Shown in pieces: positions 45,368 to 53,828 of a stretch of DNA of 64,000 bases. Source of the DNA: Gammaproteobacteria bacterium. GTDB taxonomy: Bacteria > Pseudomonadota > Gammaproteobacteria > HK1. The translations under genes were made by a program, and so were the position numbers. The stretch lies in contig WLWT01000001.1 of NCBI GenBank assembly GCA_012103455.1, forward strand, positions 434,001 to 498,000. The letters are read 5' to 3'. Position 1 is the stretch's first letter. Every line of letters begins with the position of its first letter. The notes under the pieces were generated by a model, which saw nothing but the letters and a program-made list of their open reading frames with translations, did no database searches and was not told the origin of the DNA.

Positions 45368-45808
45368 CTAAATGCCGGCCTTGCCGCGCCTACCGCTACC
45401 ACAATTGGCGCCGGTACAGCGGCCATAGAGCACCAGCGAATGGTCCACCAGTTCAAAACCATTGTCCTGCGCTACTTTTCGCTGGCGCTTTTCAATGACC
45501 TGATCGACGAACTCCACCACCCGGCCACAATCGACACAGAGTATGTGATCGTGGTGTTGGCCGGAATCGAGTTCGAAGACGGCGTGCCCCCCTTCAAAGT
45601 TGTGCCGCACCACCAAACCGGCAGCCTCGAACTGGGTGAGCACCCGGTAGATGGTGGCAAGACCCACATCGTCGCCGCTCTCCATGAATAGCCGGTAAAC
45701 ATCCTCGGCGCTGAAATGCTCGTTCGGGTTCTCCCGGAACACTTCTAGGACTTTCAATCTAGGTACGGTGGCTTTTAGCCCCACGTCCTTTAGCTGACTA
45801 CTATCCAT
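45368..45808 (-). CDS. fur: Ferric uptake regulator Fur
   Basis: 146 residues, normal length. DNA-binding domain with LKATVPRLKVLEVFRENPNEHFSAEDVYRLF and VGLATIYRVLTQFEAAGLVVRHNF, the Fur recognition helix. The metal/dimerisation domain has FELDSGQHHDHILCVDCGRVVEF (H-H-D-H-x2-C-x2-C). The C-terminus, GRCTGANCGSG, keeps a second C-x4-C pair. It would repress iron uptake when Fe2+-loaded. It is convergent with fbpC, separated by 6 bases, and a Fur box precedes fbpA. Confidence 0.95.
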   Translation of the reverse strand: MDSSQLKDVGLKATVPRLKVLEVFRENPNEHFSAEDVYRLFMESGDDVGLATIYRVLTQFEAAGLVVRHNFEGGHAVFELDSGQHHDHILCVDCGRVVEFVDQVIEKRQRKVAQDNGFELVDHSLVLYGRCTGANCGSGRRGKAGI

Positions 45809-45897
45809 CGCGGGACAACACCATTACTTGTAAGAACCTCCACTCACTGGAAGACGCAGCGGCACGCAGGAGGGAAAACAGCACCGTAGCATGGGCC

Positions 45898-46293
45898 TTA
45901 CAGGCCAAGCCAGTGCGCTTCGAACTCGCGGCTCTTCGCACTAACCAACACCGACAGCAGTGGCCCGGGCATTGGCGCAACCTTGGTGGGGGCCAACCAA
46001 CCATAACCCCGACTCAGCAAGCGCCCCCACATGTTACGCGGCGACGGCTCGTCGCGCTGGCGGCCAGCCAGGAACCGTACCCGGTTCTTATGCTGCTTGC
46101 TCGCCCTAGGGGTAGCGTTGAACAGCACCACCCATGGATGCCGGATCCGCAACGCATCCTGAAACGTTCTTGTATCGTCCTCCAGAGCGGCCAAGGCGGG
46201 TGGCAAGGCGGCTATGTTACGGCTGATGGTATTACCCAATAACCACTGCGCCAATCCTACCAGCGCCAGGCCGGCGGCTATGAGTAAGAACAC
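45898..46293 (-). CDS. Small membrane-anchored protein of unknown function
   Basis: 131 residues from a GTG at 46293. One N-terminal membrane segment (FLLIAAGLALVGLAQWLLG) is followed by a soluble part with DDTRTFQDALRIRHPWVVLFNATPR and a basic tail. I do not recognise a family. A 39-codon frame (46278-46397, starting MQLTKRQERFLSG) overlaps its start and may be its original N-terminus separated by a frameshift. The neighbours are fur and a decayed glycosyltransferase gene, so it may itself be a decaying gene. Confidence 0.4.
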   Translation of the reverse strand: MFLLIAAGLALVGLAQWLLGNTISRNIAALPPALAALEDDTRTFQDALRIRHPWVVLFNATPRASKQHKNRVRFLAGRQRDEPSPRNMWGRLLSRGYGWLAPTKVAPMPGPLLSVLVSAKSREFEAHWLGL

Positions 46294-46639
46294 CGGCGCA
46301 CTTCCTCTTCTCGTAGCGCCTCGTCCTCGCGCGCTTTGGGGCGAAGGTTATTCTGCGCCCCTGACAAAAAGCGCTCTTGACGCTTGGTTAATTGCATCGT
46401 CACCCGGCGATTGCCGATCTGGAATCCGCAAATTGGTGGCGGCTGGAGCACGCCTCAGCCCACACGCGCGATCGCCTGGGCCTTGGCTGATCAATGCCAT
46501 GCGGCGTACGGCGCGGGTCTACTTGGATGCGCGCATTGATCTGCAAGCCTTGGCTGAGATGGATGCGATCTGGAGTGCGCGGGGTGATTTTTTTTCGGCC
46601 AACACGCTCCTGCCGAAAGAACGGCGAGCGCGTGTCGAG

Positions 46640-47277
46640 CCTCCCCATGGATCATCACCAACAAAATCAGCGGGGCAAGCATAACAACACGAACACCAGC
46701 AGGCCTATCAAGTGCGGCATACTGTTCTAAATCGACTCCTGCACTGCGTATCAAACGAATACTGCATTGATCCATACCAGCTTTTTCAGTGATCAAAGCT
46801 ACATCATCTTCGCTCTGAAGAATCAATCGGCTACGTGAATCGTTGAACACAAAGCGGAAGAATCAGAGAAAAGTTGGTCTCAGCAGTCCAGCAAGAAATC
46901 TTCTTGAGGAAAAGACGAAACCCAAACCGCCTAACGCGTTGACTCTGGTATGAATGCGTAACAGCTTGGCAGCTAGAGATCCGTAAATGAACGGGTTTAA
47001 GGGCGACCGGATGAACCGAATCAGGTCTCTCACTGTAAAAGATAAAAAGAAATTCAAAAAATGTGGCTAATTCACGAAAACATTCAAGCTCGACCGCTTC
47101 ATACGCTGAAGAGCAATAACACGCACGCCATCCTGCTCGATTACCTGCCTTTTGTTAGAAAGACGTGTTGCTACGACAACTTCATAACCAGCTTGTATTG
47201 CAGAGACGGCAAGCGAAAGGCGGCGGGAACAGAAATACCAACTTCCGTCACTACAAATAATATTTTTGGCGGCTTCT
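46640..47277 (-). pseudogene. Glycosyltransferase family 4 gene, decayed
   Basis: Read on the minus strand through several frames: KKPPKILFVVTE, then (frame change) GSWYFCSRRLSLAVSAIQAGYEVVVATRLS, then a stop and VRDLIRFIRSPLNPFIYGSLAAKLLRIHTRVNALGGLGFVFSSR, then SRLILQSEDDVALITEKAG and SIRLIRSAGVDLEQY. These are the ordered motifs of GT4 enzymes of lipopolysaccharide/exopolysaccharide assembly (W-x-F-x-S-H-R-L, G-S-L-A-A-K, N-x-x-x-G-L-G-Y-V-F, Q-N-E-D-D, G-S-G-V-D). At least three frame changes and loss of the C-terminus make it non-functional. It follows directly after the O-antigen-ligase-like gene, so both belonged to one surface polysaccharide operon. Confidence 0.75.
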
Positions 47278-49512
47278 TTATGACTTGGGCTCTCCTAACA
47301 AAGCTTTCTGTGGAATATCGCGAAATGGTAGTGCTAAACAAATTCCAAGCGCCAACCAAAATATGCGCTGATAGAAAATTTCGTGGACAAGGCCAAATAT
47401 CAGAAAAACTGCCAACAACATTAATACAGCACGATTCCCCGACTCAATCACCCTAGTTTTCATGATCGCAATAATCATCCACAGCAATATTGTCAGCATA
47501 ACTCCTATTCCAAATAGCCCGAACTCTGCCAGAATCCATACAGGAGTACTGTGAATTATGATTGGTTCCTCAAACCACTGGGTACTTGTCTCAACAAAAA
47601 CACCTAGACCACCCCCGAACCAAGGGGATTCTCTCCACATATCAAAGCCACGGAAAATGGTTTCCCAACGCTCTATATTACTCATCTCATGTGAAATGGT
47701 ACTTGGCACAGCGAATTGGTTATGAGTTCCACCGAATTGGTTATGGGTTCCACCAATGAGCAACTGACTAAACCATGGCAACAGCCATACAAATGTCATA
47801 CAAAGAAAAAAGCCATAGATGACGCTCCTTAACATCATTCTTCGATTAACGAAACCACTTATCCCAGAAGCGAAAAGAATGATCAGCCCGGTTAACATTC
47901 CAGCCCTGGAACCAGTAAAGACCAAACCAGCTAAAATAACGCCATGAACAGCAGCTATAAAAACGTTCCTGCTGATACTTATTTGGCCAAAATTTACTCG
48001 CTTGCCGTCAATACCACTACCTGAAGTGTAAGCAAGCAGCAGAACTGAGCAGATCAAAAGTTGGAACGCAAAAGCATTTCGATTGCCAGAAAAACCCTCA
48101 AAGTTAAGTGTCATACCAGTTGAATCAACCCAGCCTGAAAAAACCAACCAACGCATAACTGCGTGAAACAGGATAACGACAACCGCAGTAGCGGTTAAAG
48201 TTTCGATGCTACGCCAAATGCCAAGTCTTCCCAAATAGGAGATCGATAAGATGCCAACACTAAGATAACCAACCAAAACAAGCCATCCGAAGATCCTCCC
48301 CGCTAATGCCCACTGAGTTACACCGGTAACCTGTACTCCAACCAGAAATGCAATCAACAGGAGTATTCCGATGACGAAAAGCAATAGATTAAATCTTGGG
48401 ATTACCCATCGTGGAAGTTGCCGCGTATAAAATGAATGCGTGATGACGGAAGCAAGAGCAAGTATGGCAAAAGGATCTGCTAGATTCAGATTGATCACAC
48501 CTCCATGCAAGGGTAAATGAAGTTGAAAAAAAATTAGTATATTTGCTGCTGCGACTAATCCCCAGGTTGCGGTTTTTTCTACCGGGAAACGATTCATTGC
48601 CTGCCGGACTTTTTCAGCTTGATCCGCTTTATCCAGCTTTTCATTCAACACCATAGGCCACCCAGTCAGTACCACGGCAGTAGAGCACAATCCCACGAGA
48701 ATCGAGATAGCCAATGCTGACGAGGGAGGTATTCCAACATTTCCGAAGGCATAGATCGCAGCGATTTCGCGTATACCCCAGCCATTAACAGAAATTGGTA
48801 AACTTGCTGCAAAGCTGGTTATTGCAGCTGCGGCTAACAGGTTCCAGAAACTTATATCGGTAGATAAAGACATAGCGGCGATAACGAAGGCACTCAAAAC
48901 CAGCGATTGGGCGGCAAACGAAATTCCAAAGACATTAAGAAACCGGATACTGCTATGTTTAGATAGAATGCCAGTGAGTAATCTGGTTTCTAACTTAGAT
49001 CTTCCATACCATAAGCTTGCAACAAAGCTCATGATTGCCACTAAGAACATCTGAGTAAATGAAATCTTTCTCAAAAAACCTGTGATTTCACTGCTATCCA
49101 GTATCCAAGTCGTGCCTAATAGGCAAAACACACCGCTCACCACGAATAGCACAACCCGCTCAATCGCAGTCAAGAATGCTATGAAAACTGGTGGAGTGCC
49201 GTACTTTCTTAATACCATTTGACGACCAGCAACCTGACCAAATAGCGAGATAAAAAATAACGATGTAAAATGTCCCTGCAGGCTGGCTTTGAATGTGGTG
49301 CTGTAGGGCATGTTGAAATAAAAATATTTCAGGAGCAGATTAAGCCTGAATGAGACCACTGCAAGATTAATAGCAAACATTGTGAGAACTACAGCGATAA
49401 CCCACACAGGAAATCGGCTAAATTCGTTAAATACCTTGTCAGCACCCACAATCCATATGCCCGCACAGAGCAGCAAGAGCGAGAGCAGCAGCAAAGATCC
49501 TTTCTTCAACAT
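47278..49512 (-). CDS. Fused flippase-like (LPG-synthase TM) and O-antigen ligase membrane protein
   Basis: 744 residues, about 18-20 membrane segments. The first 300 residues match the lysylphosphatidylglycerol-synthase-TM/YbhN family (NLAVVSFRLNLLLKYF, ASLQGHFTSLFFISLFGQVAGR, AASLPISVNGWGIREIAAIYAF). Residues 320-740 match the O-antigen ligase/polymerase Wzy_C family (FEGFSGNRNAFAFQLLI, FTGSRAGMLTGLIILF, RWETIFRGFDMWRESPWFGGGLGVF, IHSTPVWILAEFGLFG; the R-x-G and H-S loops are hallmarks). I know these domains as separate proteins; here they are in one frame with a short linker. A 21 bp tandem duplication (47712-47753) repeats GGTHNQF. It is AT-richer than its surroundings. MITE A8 lies 16 bases before the ATG and may cut it off from its promoter. 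Confidence 0.82.
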   Translation of the reverse strand: MLKKGSLLLLSLLLLCAGIWIVGADKVFNEFSRFPVWVIAVVLTMFAINLAVVSFRLNLLLKYFYFNMPYSTTFKASLQGHFTSLFFISLFGQVAGRQMVLRKYGTPPVFIAFLTAIERVVLFVVSGVFCLLGTTWILDSSEITGFLRKISFTQMFLVAIMSFVASLWYGRSKLETRLLTGILSKHSSIRFLNVFGISFAAQSLVLSAFVIAAMSLSTDISFWNLLAAAAITSFAASLPISVNGWGIREIAAIYAFGNVGIPPSSALAISILVGLCSTAVVLTGWPMVLNEKLDKADQAEKVRQAMNRFPVEKTATWGLVAAANILIFFQLHLPLHGGVINLNLADPFAILALASVITHSFYTRQLPRWVIPRFNLLLFVIGILLLIAFLVGVQVTGVTQWALAGRIFGWLVLVGYLSVGILSISYLGRLGIWRSIETLTATAVVVILFHAVMRWLVFSGWVDSTGMTLNFEGFSGNRNAFAFQLLICSVLLLAYTSGSGIDGKRVNFGQISISRNVFIAAVHGVILAGLVFTGSRAGMLTGLIILFASGISGFVNRRMMLRSVIYGFFLCMTFVWLLPWFSQLLIGGTHNQFGGTHNQFAVPSTISHEMSNIERWETIFRGFDMWRESPWFGGGLGVFVETSTQWFEEPIIIHSTPVWILAEFGLFGIGVMLTILLWMIIAIMKTRVIESGNRAVLMLLAVFLIFGLVHEIFYQRIFWLALGICLALPFRDIPQKALLGEPKS

Positions 49513-49528
49513 TCGGACTCCGTCACAA

Positions 49529-49818
49529 GAGCACCTCTAAAAATAGTCATTGTTTCGTGAGTGCAAGGAAGCACCGCGCGCACAACCGCAGTGTATAGGT
49601 CATCCCTGCTGTCCCATAGAGCATACTAACCCTTTGAAATTTCTGGAAAAACTGTTTTCATGTCTCAAACCCGATGCCATAGTCAATTTTTATGTAAATC
49701 AATAGGTTATACGCTGTGTTTAACTATTTTTTGGGACAGCAGTGATAGGTCATACATGAGGATTCGAGCACGGAACTGACGCCGCAATCGCGGAAAAAGT
49801 GCACTTTTAGAGGTGCCC
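49529..49818 (-). mobile_element. MITE family A, copy A8, interrupted by another small element
   Basis: Ends GAGCACCTCTAAAAAT and ACTTTTAGAGGTGCCC, flanked by ACAA on both sides (49525-49528, 49819-49822). Without the 141 bp insert and its 9 bp duplicate it is 140 bp, like the other copies. Confidence 0.95.
49604..49744. mobile_element. 141 bp non-autonomous derivative of the IS4-family element
   Basis: Begins CCCTGCTGTCCCATA and ends TTTGGGACAGCAGTG. The terminal CTGCTGTCCCA is identical to that of the IS at 29878-31159. It is flanked by ATAGGTCAT on both sides (49595-49603, 49745-49753), again 9 bp. The interior is AT-rich and non-coding. It is nested inside MITE A8, so it is the younger insertion. 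Confidence 0.88.
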
Positions 49819-50037
49819 ACAATGATTTTAACCCAGCATCAGCGGTTTTCATGGAACCAGGCTTGAACGTCAACACCCCCCAAAGCGGGCTTGACCAGTT
49901 GTGCTTACCGTCCATATGCTCCTGCCACTTTACCGTAATTGGTTCAGGGTCAAAAAATCCTTGGCTTTTTAGATTTTACGCTTTGGCCCTTGCGGCCTCC
50001 ATCGTGCGCTCCATCGCCCGCGAGGTATAGTGCCGTG

Positions 50038-50580
50038 ATGAGTGAAGAGCATGACACTTCAAGCATTCAAATCATTAGTACAGTGGATGCAGTTCGCCGC
50101 CGCCCAGGTATGTCTTCGGACTAGAGCTAAAATCCGTACTCGGGGAACTGGTGTCCAATGCCGTTGACGAGTTCTTGGCAGGTGCGGCCACCAAAGTCTC
50201 AATTGAAATCAAAGACGGACTGCTAGACGTAGAGGATGATGGGCGCGGCTTACCTTTTGGGCATCTCTAAAAGTTACGATTTTGACATTTCGCTAGAGCG
50301 TAAGTAACTGATTTTATTGATCACCAAATTTCAGAATGTGAATTACTAGAGGTGCCCTTTTAATGTAACCCATGGCGATGGCCCACTAGCCTCCTATCTT
50401 CTTACCTATCCGCACTTCGCCCCTACCGCCGACGGTTACGTACCCCACATGCACCTACTGACTGCTGGCGGATTAGGATTGGCGCCGGTCAACGCCGTTG
50501 CCGAATCCTTCGTTTGCGAGGCGTGGCGCAACGGCAAGGAATGGCGGCAAGTCCTCAGTCGTGGTGTTCTATTGGGGCCA
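50038..50580 (+). pseudogene. GyrB/ParE-like GHKL ATPase, interrupted and truncated
   Basis: Starts ATG 50038: MSEEHDTSSIQIISTVDAVRRRPGM. One missing base near 50112 then shifts the frame to FGLELKSVLGELVSNAVDEFLAG, with the GHKL N-box E-x-x-x-N-A-x-D-E. DVEDDGRGLPF (D-x-G-x-G) follows and is interrupted by MITE B2. After excising the MITE and one TTTT, the frame continues NVTHGDGP, then HLLTAGGLGLAPVNAVAESFVCEAWRNGKEWRQ and VLSRGVLLGP. It ends abruptly at about 50580, where the opposite-strand amidohydrolase begins. It differs enough from housekeeping GyrB to be a divergent paralogue. Confidence 0.72.
50259..50357 (-). mobile_element. MITE family B, copy B2 (99 bp, reverse orientation)
   Basis: Ends GGGCATCTCTAAAAGTT and TTACTAGAGGTGCCC, flanked by TTTT on both sides (50255-50258, 50358-50361). 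Inverted, it matches B1 over the whole length. Precise removal restores the reading frame of the GyrB-like remnant. Confidence 0.92.
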
Positions 50581-51077
50581 AAGGCGCGCTCGCCCATGGC
50601 ATACGTGCGAAGGGCGGAGTGGCCCACATAAGCGCCGTAGTTAATACCCTTGGGCAGGGCATCCAACCGGTCCAGGTATTCGGGGAAGGTCTCCCAGGTC
50701 CAATCGATGCCCGCTTCCATGGCGGCGGGAGAAATATCCTCGGCACGCTCCAGATTGCGCAACACCAAATCCTTTTCCGACTCCTTGCAGGGCGCCAAGG
50801 TAAAACCGCAATTGCCCATCAACACGCTGGTGACGCCATGCCAACAAGAGCAGGTGCCATGGGGATCCCAAGACACTTGCGCATCCATATGCGTGTGTCC
50901 ATCAATGAAACCAGGGGCCACGGCCTGCTCTTCGGCATCGATCACTTCCCGTGCCGCACCGCCCAGGCGGCCAATATCCACAATCTTGCCCTTGGCGATA
51001 CCCACGTCCGCGCGGAATCGCGGCAGGCCTGAACCGTCAACGATGGTGCCGTCGCGAATGATCAGATCGAGTTTCAC
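50578..51077 (-). pseudogene. N-acyl-D-amino-acid deacylase-like amidohydrolase, 3'-truncated
   Basis: GTG start at 51077 with GGGAGGG 8 nt before it. LDLIIRDGTIVDGSGLPRFRADVGIAKGKIVDIG, then APGFIDGHTHMDAQVSWDP (metal H-x-H, about 60-65) and HGVTSVLMGNCGFTLAPC (Cys metal ligand region) match the D-aminoacylase/amidohydrolase_3 family. Homology stops at ALRTYAMGERAFG, about residue 165 of an expected 500 or more; the following residues are antisense of the GyrB-like remnant. The later metal ligands (two His and an Asp) are lost. Confidence 0.82.
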
Positions 51078-51196
51078 AGTTGGACCCTCCCGGAAGCCGA
51101 ATTCGACAAGAAAGCTAGATTGCAGGTGAAAAAATGCACAGACTGGAAACGGTTTGCTACGGACTTTTAGCGGCCTATCCGGCATTCAATAGCGCC

Positions 51197-51751
51197 TCAC
51201 TCTTCAAGAGCCAAAGCCAAAGCTTGCTCCACATGGGCCACCGTCGTATTCACAAACCAACAGACCATCTGACTCGAAATGCTCGCGCTCCCCGAATTCA
51301 GGAAACGCTAACGGCAGCTCCGTGCAGGCGAGACAGACGGCATCCTTTTGCGCATCTTTGACGTGCGCGCCGGCCAGTTCCACGATCCGCTTACGCGCTC
51401 GCGCTATGTCAGCACGGAAAAGCTGCACGTCTATCAATTGCTCCGGCTCCTCGATCTCGGCTGCACTTGGCACTTCGATGACATCGACACCATGCACCCG
51501 CATCGCCGCGCCATAGGCGGGAGAACGCATGGTGACAGGCGTGCCCAAAACGAGCGCGCGCCGCGCACCAAGCGAAACCACCTCCGTCGCCGTCGTATCC
51601 AAGATACCGACAATAGGAAAATCCAACCCCCGCTGAAGGGTTCCACCGCCCCCCGCGCTTCGAAATAGGCGTTGGTCTTCCGACAGAGCAGACGGTAATA
51701 ATCGACCGTGGAGGACCAGGCCAGCCCGCCGGTGATGCCGATTTTTTGCAT
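51197..51751 (-). pseudogene. Aspartate/glutamate racemase family, with internal deletion and frameshifts
   Basis: ATG 51751 begins MQKIGITGGLAWSSTVDYYRLL, typical of aspartate racemase (G-I-x-G-G-x-x-x-x-x-T-x-x-Y-Y). After KTNAYFEARGAVEPF the next family segment, in another frame, is FPIVGILDTTATEVVSLGARRALVLGT. About 60-70 residues, including the first catalytic Cys (x-C-N-T-A), are missing. The second Cys is kept in AVCLACTELPLAFPEF. A further one-base shift near the end gives the expected tail WFVNTTVAHVEQALALAL. It starts directly after the DUF35 gene, in one operon. Confidence 0.75.
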
Positions 51752-52273
51752 CTATTCCTCGGGATAGCGCCAAGGCGCCGCCGGTTGCTCGGCCGCCTCG
51801 TCGATGGTCCATTGCGGCAGCGCAAAACCGTCCGTCACCTGCGAGAACACCATCCGCACCCGCGTTCCTATGCCAACCGTCTTAACGGCTTCAGGTGGTG
51901 CCAGCTCACCATCCGGCGTCACTAGATTGCCGGCCACCCGTAGCGCCTCGTGCTCCGACGGCTGGCCTTTTTGCGTATTCAAATCGACGATCAACACCAT
52001 ATACGGCACCCGTTGCTTGAACGCTGGCTGGATACCGTGATGCACCTCCGCGTAGGAATGAACCGCGCCCTTGCCTTCAACACTGACCCAATCGTAGTCC
52101 CGTTCCCGGGTCCAGGGACAAGCGGTGGTGGGCGGGTAGCGCAACAGGCCGGATTTCTTGCCACGCTGCAAACGAAAATCACCTTGAGCGCAGTAGCCGA
52201 AGAACGCGAGATTCTCTTTATCTACCTCTTCGATGGTGAGCATCATGCCTAGATATTCGCCTTGTAACATCAT
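51752..52273 (-). CDS. OB-fold/zinc-ribbon DUF35 protein (thiolase partner)
   Basis: 173 residues. The N-terminal segment FGYCAQGDFRLQRGKKSGLLRYPPTTACPW is the DUF35 zinc-ribbon region, but two of the usual four cysteines are Gly/Ser or Thr here. The OB-fold follows: WVSVEGKGAVHSYAEVHHGIQPAF, PYMVLIVDLN, RVAGNLV and GTRVRMVFSQVTDGFALPQW. DUF35 proteins act as partners of thiolase-like enzymes, feeding or holding the acyl-CoA. That gene is immediately upstream (8 bases), which agrees. The ATG 52273 start is followed by other in-frame ATGs; MLTIEEVDKEN at about 52240 is an alternative. Confidence 0.85.
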   Translation of the reverse strand: MMLQGEYLGMMLTIEEVDKENLAFFGYCAQGDFRLQRGKKSGLLRYPPTTACPWTRERDYDWVSVEGKGAVHSYAEVHHGIQPAFKQRVPYMVLIVDLNTQKGQPSEHEALRVAGNLVTPDGELAPPEAVKTVGIGTRVRMVFSQVTDGFALPQWTIDEAAEQPAAPWRYPEE

Positions 52274-52280
52274 CTCACCC

Positions 52281-53531
52281 TCAGCCTTTTTGCATGACCA
52301 TGGCGGATCCGGTAGCCGGATTGGCCCAACCCAAATTCGCCGTTAGCTCGGCATCGCGCACCTGCCGGCATCCCGCTTCGCTGTAGTCGTAGGTGTGTTG
52401 CCGTTTGCCATCCGGCCCAATGGGACAGGAATCATCCACCTCGCCGCGAAGCTGGCGCACATTTTCGATAACCATATTCATGCCATGGGTGTAGCCTTCA
52501 CAGAGATGCCCACCAGAGGTGTTGTTGGGGCGCTTGCCACCGAGTTCGATGATGCCGCTGGAGACATACTCACCGCCCTCGCCCTTCTTGCAAAAACCGT
52601 AATCTTCCAGTTGCAACATCGTGGTAAAAGTAAATGCGTCGTACGAACCGGTGACATCTATATCCTCCGGCCCAACGCCCGCATTGGGCCAGAGGATATT
52701 CTTGGCGTAGTGACCCGCCACGGTGGAGATCGGACCGTGCTGGTAGTGCATGTCTATACGCGGTTTGCTGCAACGTCCCACCACCGAGCGGATGCGCACC
52801 AGGGGTTGTTTCAGATCTCTGGCCCGCTGCGCCCGGGTGACGATGATGCAGGTGGCGTTATCGGTTTCCACGCAACAATCGAGCAGATGCAAGGGCTTGC
52901 AGATAATGCGGCTGCTCACTACGTCCTCAACCGTATAGCGTTGTTTGTAATACGCCTTAGGGTTGTTCGAGGCGTGCTTGCTATGGGCCACTTTGACGTG
53001 GGCGACCTGCTCCGGCGTGGTTCCGTAGTCGTACATATGCCGCATGAAAGTGGGGGCAAACATCTGCCCGGCGCTTTGCCAACCATACGCCCGCATGTGT
53101 ACCTGATCACCGGTGATCGGCGCCGCCGACCGGGCACCGGTACCACCTATGCGCACTTGGGTAAAGCCGTTCATCGCCCTGAAGATGGCTACCGTGTTGC
53201 ACATCCCTGCCTCAATGACACCTATGGCGATACCGGTCAGCGCCTCAGTGCTAGAACCACCACCGTGTACATCCATATAGAAATTCAAGCGCATGCCCAA
53301 GTCTCCGGCGACGAACGTAGACATGGCCGAATCGTTACCCGAGTACGACAACATGCCATCGACGTCACTGGCCTCCAGGCCAGCATCATCCAGCGCGTTG
53401 CCGATCGCCCAGGTGGCCAAATTGCGCGTGGTTTCCGTGGAACCCCGCCGGTAAGTCGTTTCCCCCACCCCAACGATGGCGTACTTACCATTTAAATGTT
53501 TGGACGTAGAGGCATTGATGTCACTAGTCAT
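52281..53531 (-). CDS. Thiolase-like lipid-transfer protein (SCPx-type acetyl-CoA acetyltransferase family)
   Basis: About 416 residues from ATG 53531 (an ATG at 53552 is also possible). KYAIVGVGETTYRRGS, LATWAIGNALDDAGLEASDVDGML, MDVHGGGSSTEALTGIAIGVIEAG, HVKVAHSKHASNNPKAYY, GPEDIDVTGSYDAFTFTTMLQLEDYGFCKKGEGG and NTSGGHLCEGYTHGMNMVIENVRQLRGE follow thiolase order. Ser/Gly replaces the nucleophilic Cys in the GGGSS loop, as in the lipid-transfer branch of the family. With the DUF35 protein it probably acts as a (retro-)aldolase or thiolase on a branched acyl-CoA. First gene of a minus-strand operon whose last two genes have decayed. Confidence 0.87.
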   Translation of the reverse strand: MTSDINASTSKHLNGKYAIVGVGETTYRRGSTETTRNLATWAIGNALDDAGLEASDVDGMLSYSGNDSAMSTFVAGDLGMRLNFYMDVHGGGSSTEALTGIAIGVIEAGMCNTVAIFRAMNGFTQVRIGGTGARSAAPITGDQVHMRAYGWQSAGQMFAPTFMRHMYDYGTTPEQVAHVKVAHSKHASNNPKAYYKQRYTVEDVVSSRIICKPLHLLDCCVETDNATCIIVTRAQRARDLKQPLVRIRSVVGRCSKPRIDMHYQHGPISTVAGHYAKNILWPNAGVGPEDIDVTGSYDAFTFTTMLQLEDYGFCKKGEGGEYVSSGIIELGGKRPNNTSGGHLCEGYTHGMNMVIENVRQLRGEVDDSCPIGPDGKRQHTYDYSEAGCRQVRDAELTANLGWANPATGSAMVMQKG

Positions 53532-53662
53532 AACTTGTCTCTTCGCATCCATAGATATCAGTGAGACCACTGTAGGCTGAAGCCGCCAGCAACGGCAAAA
53601 CAAGCCTGGTTTCGCATGGCGATCAAAAACAACTACGGACCGCTTTGCGCGATTCAGCTACC

Positions 53663-53803
53663 GGGCACCTCTAAAAATGCACTTTTTCCGCGATTGCGGC
53701 GTCGGCTCCGTGCTCGAATCCTCAGGTATCACCTATACACTGCGGCTCTGCGCGCGGTGCTTTCTTGCACTCACGAAAAAATGACTATTTTTAGCAGGCG
53801 CCC
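53663..53803 (+). mobile_element. MITE family A, copy A9 (141 bp)
   Basis: Ends GGGCACCTCTAAAAAT and ATTTTTAGCAGGCGCCC. The flanks TACC and AGCA do not match. It lies upstream of the thiolase operon, between it and the NTF2-like gene. Confidence 0.92.
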
Positions 53804-53828
53804 AGCACGCATTGGAGAGGTAAGCCGA

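Noticed and set aside
46214..46684. 156-codon plus-strand frame
   Set aside because: It overlaps the decayed glycosyltransferase on the other strand and has no recognisable motif or ribosome site.
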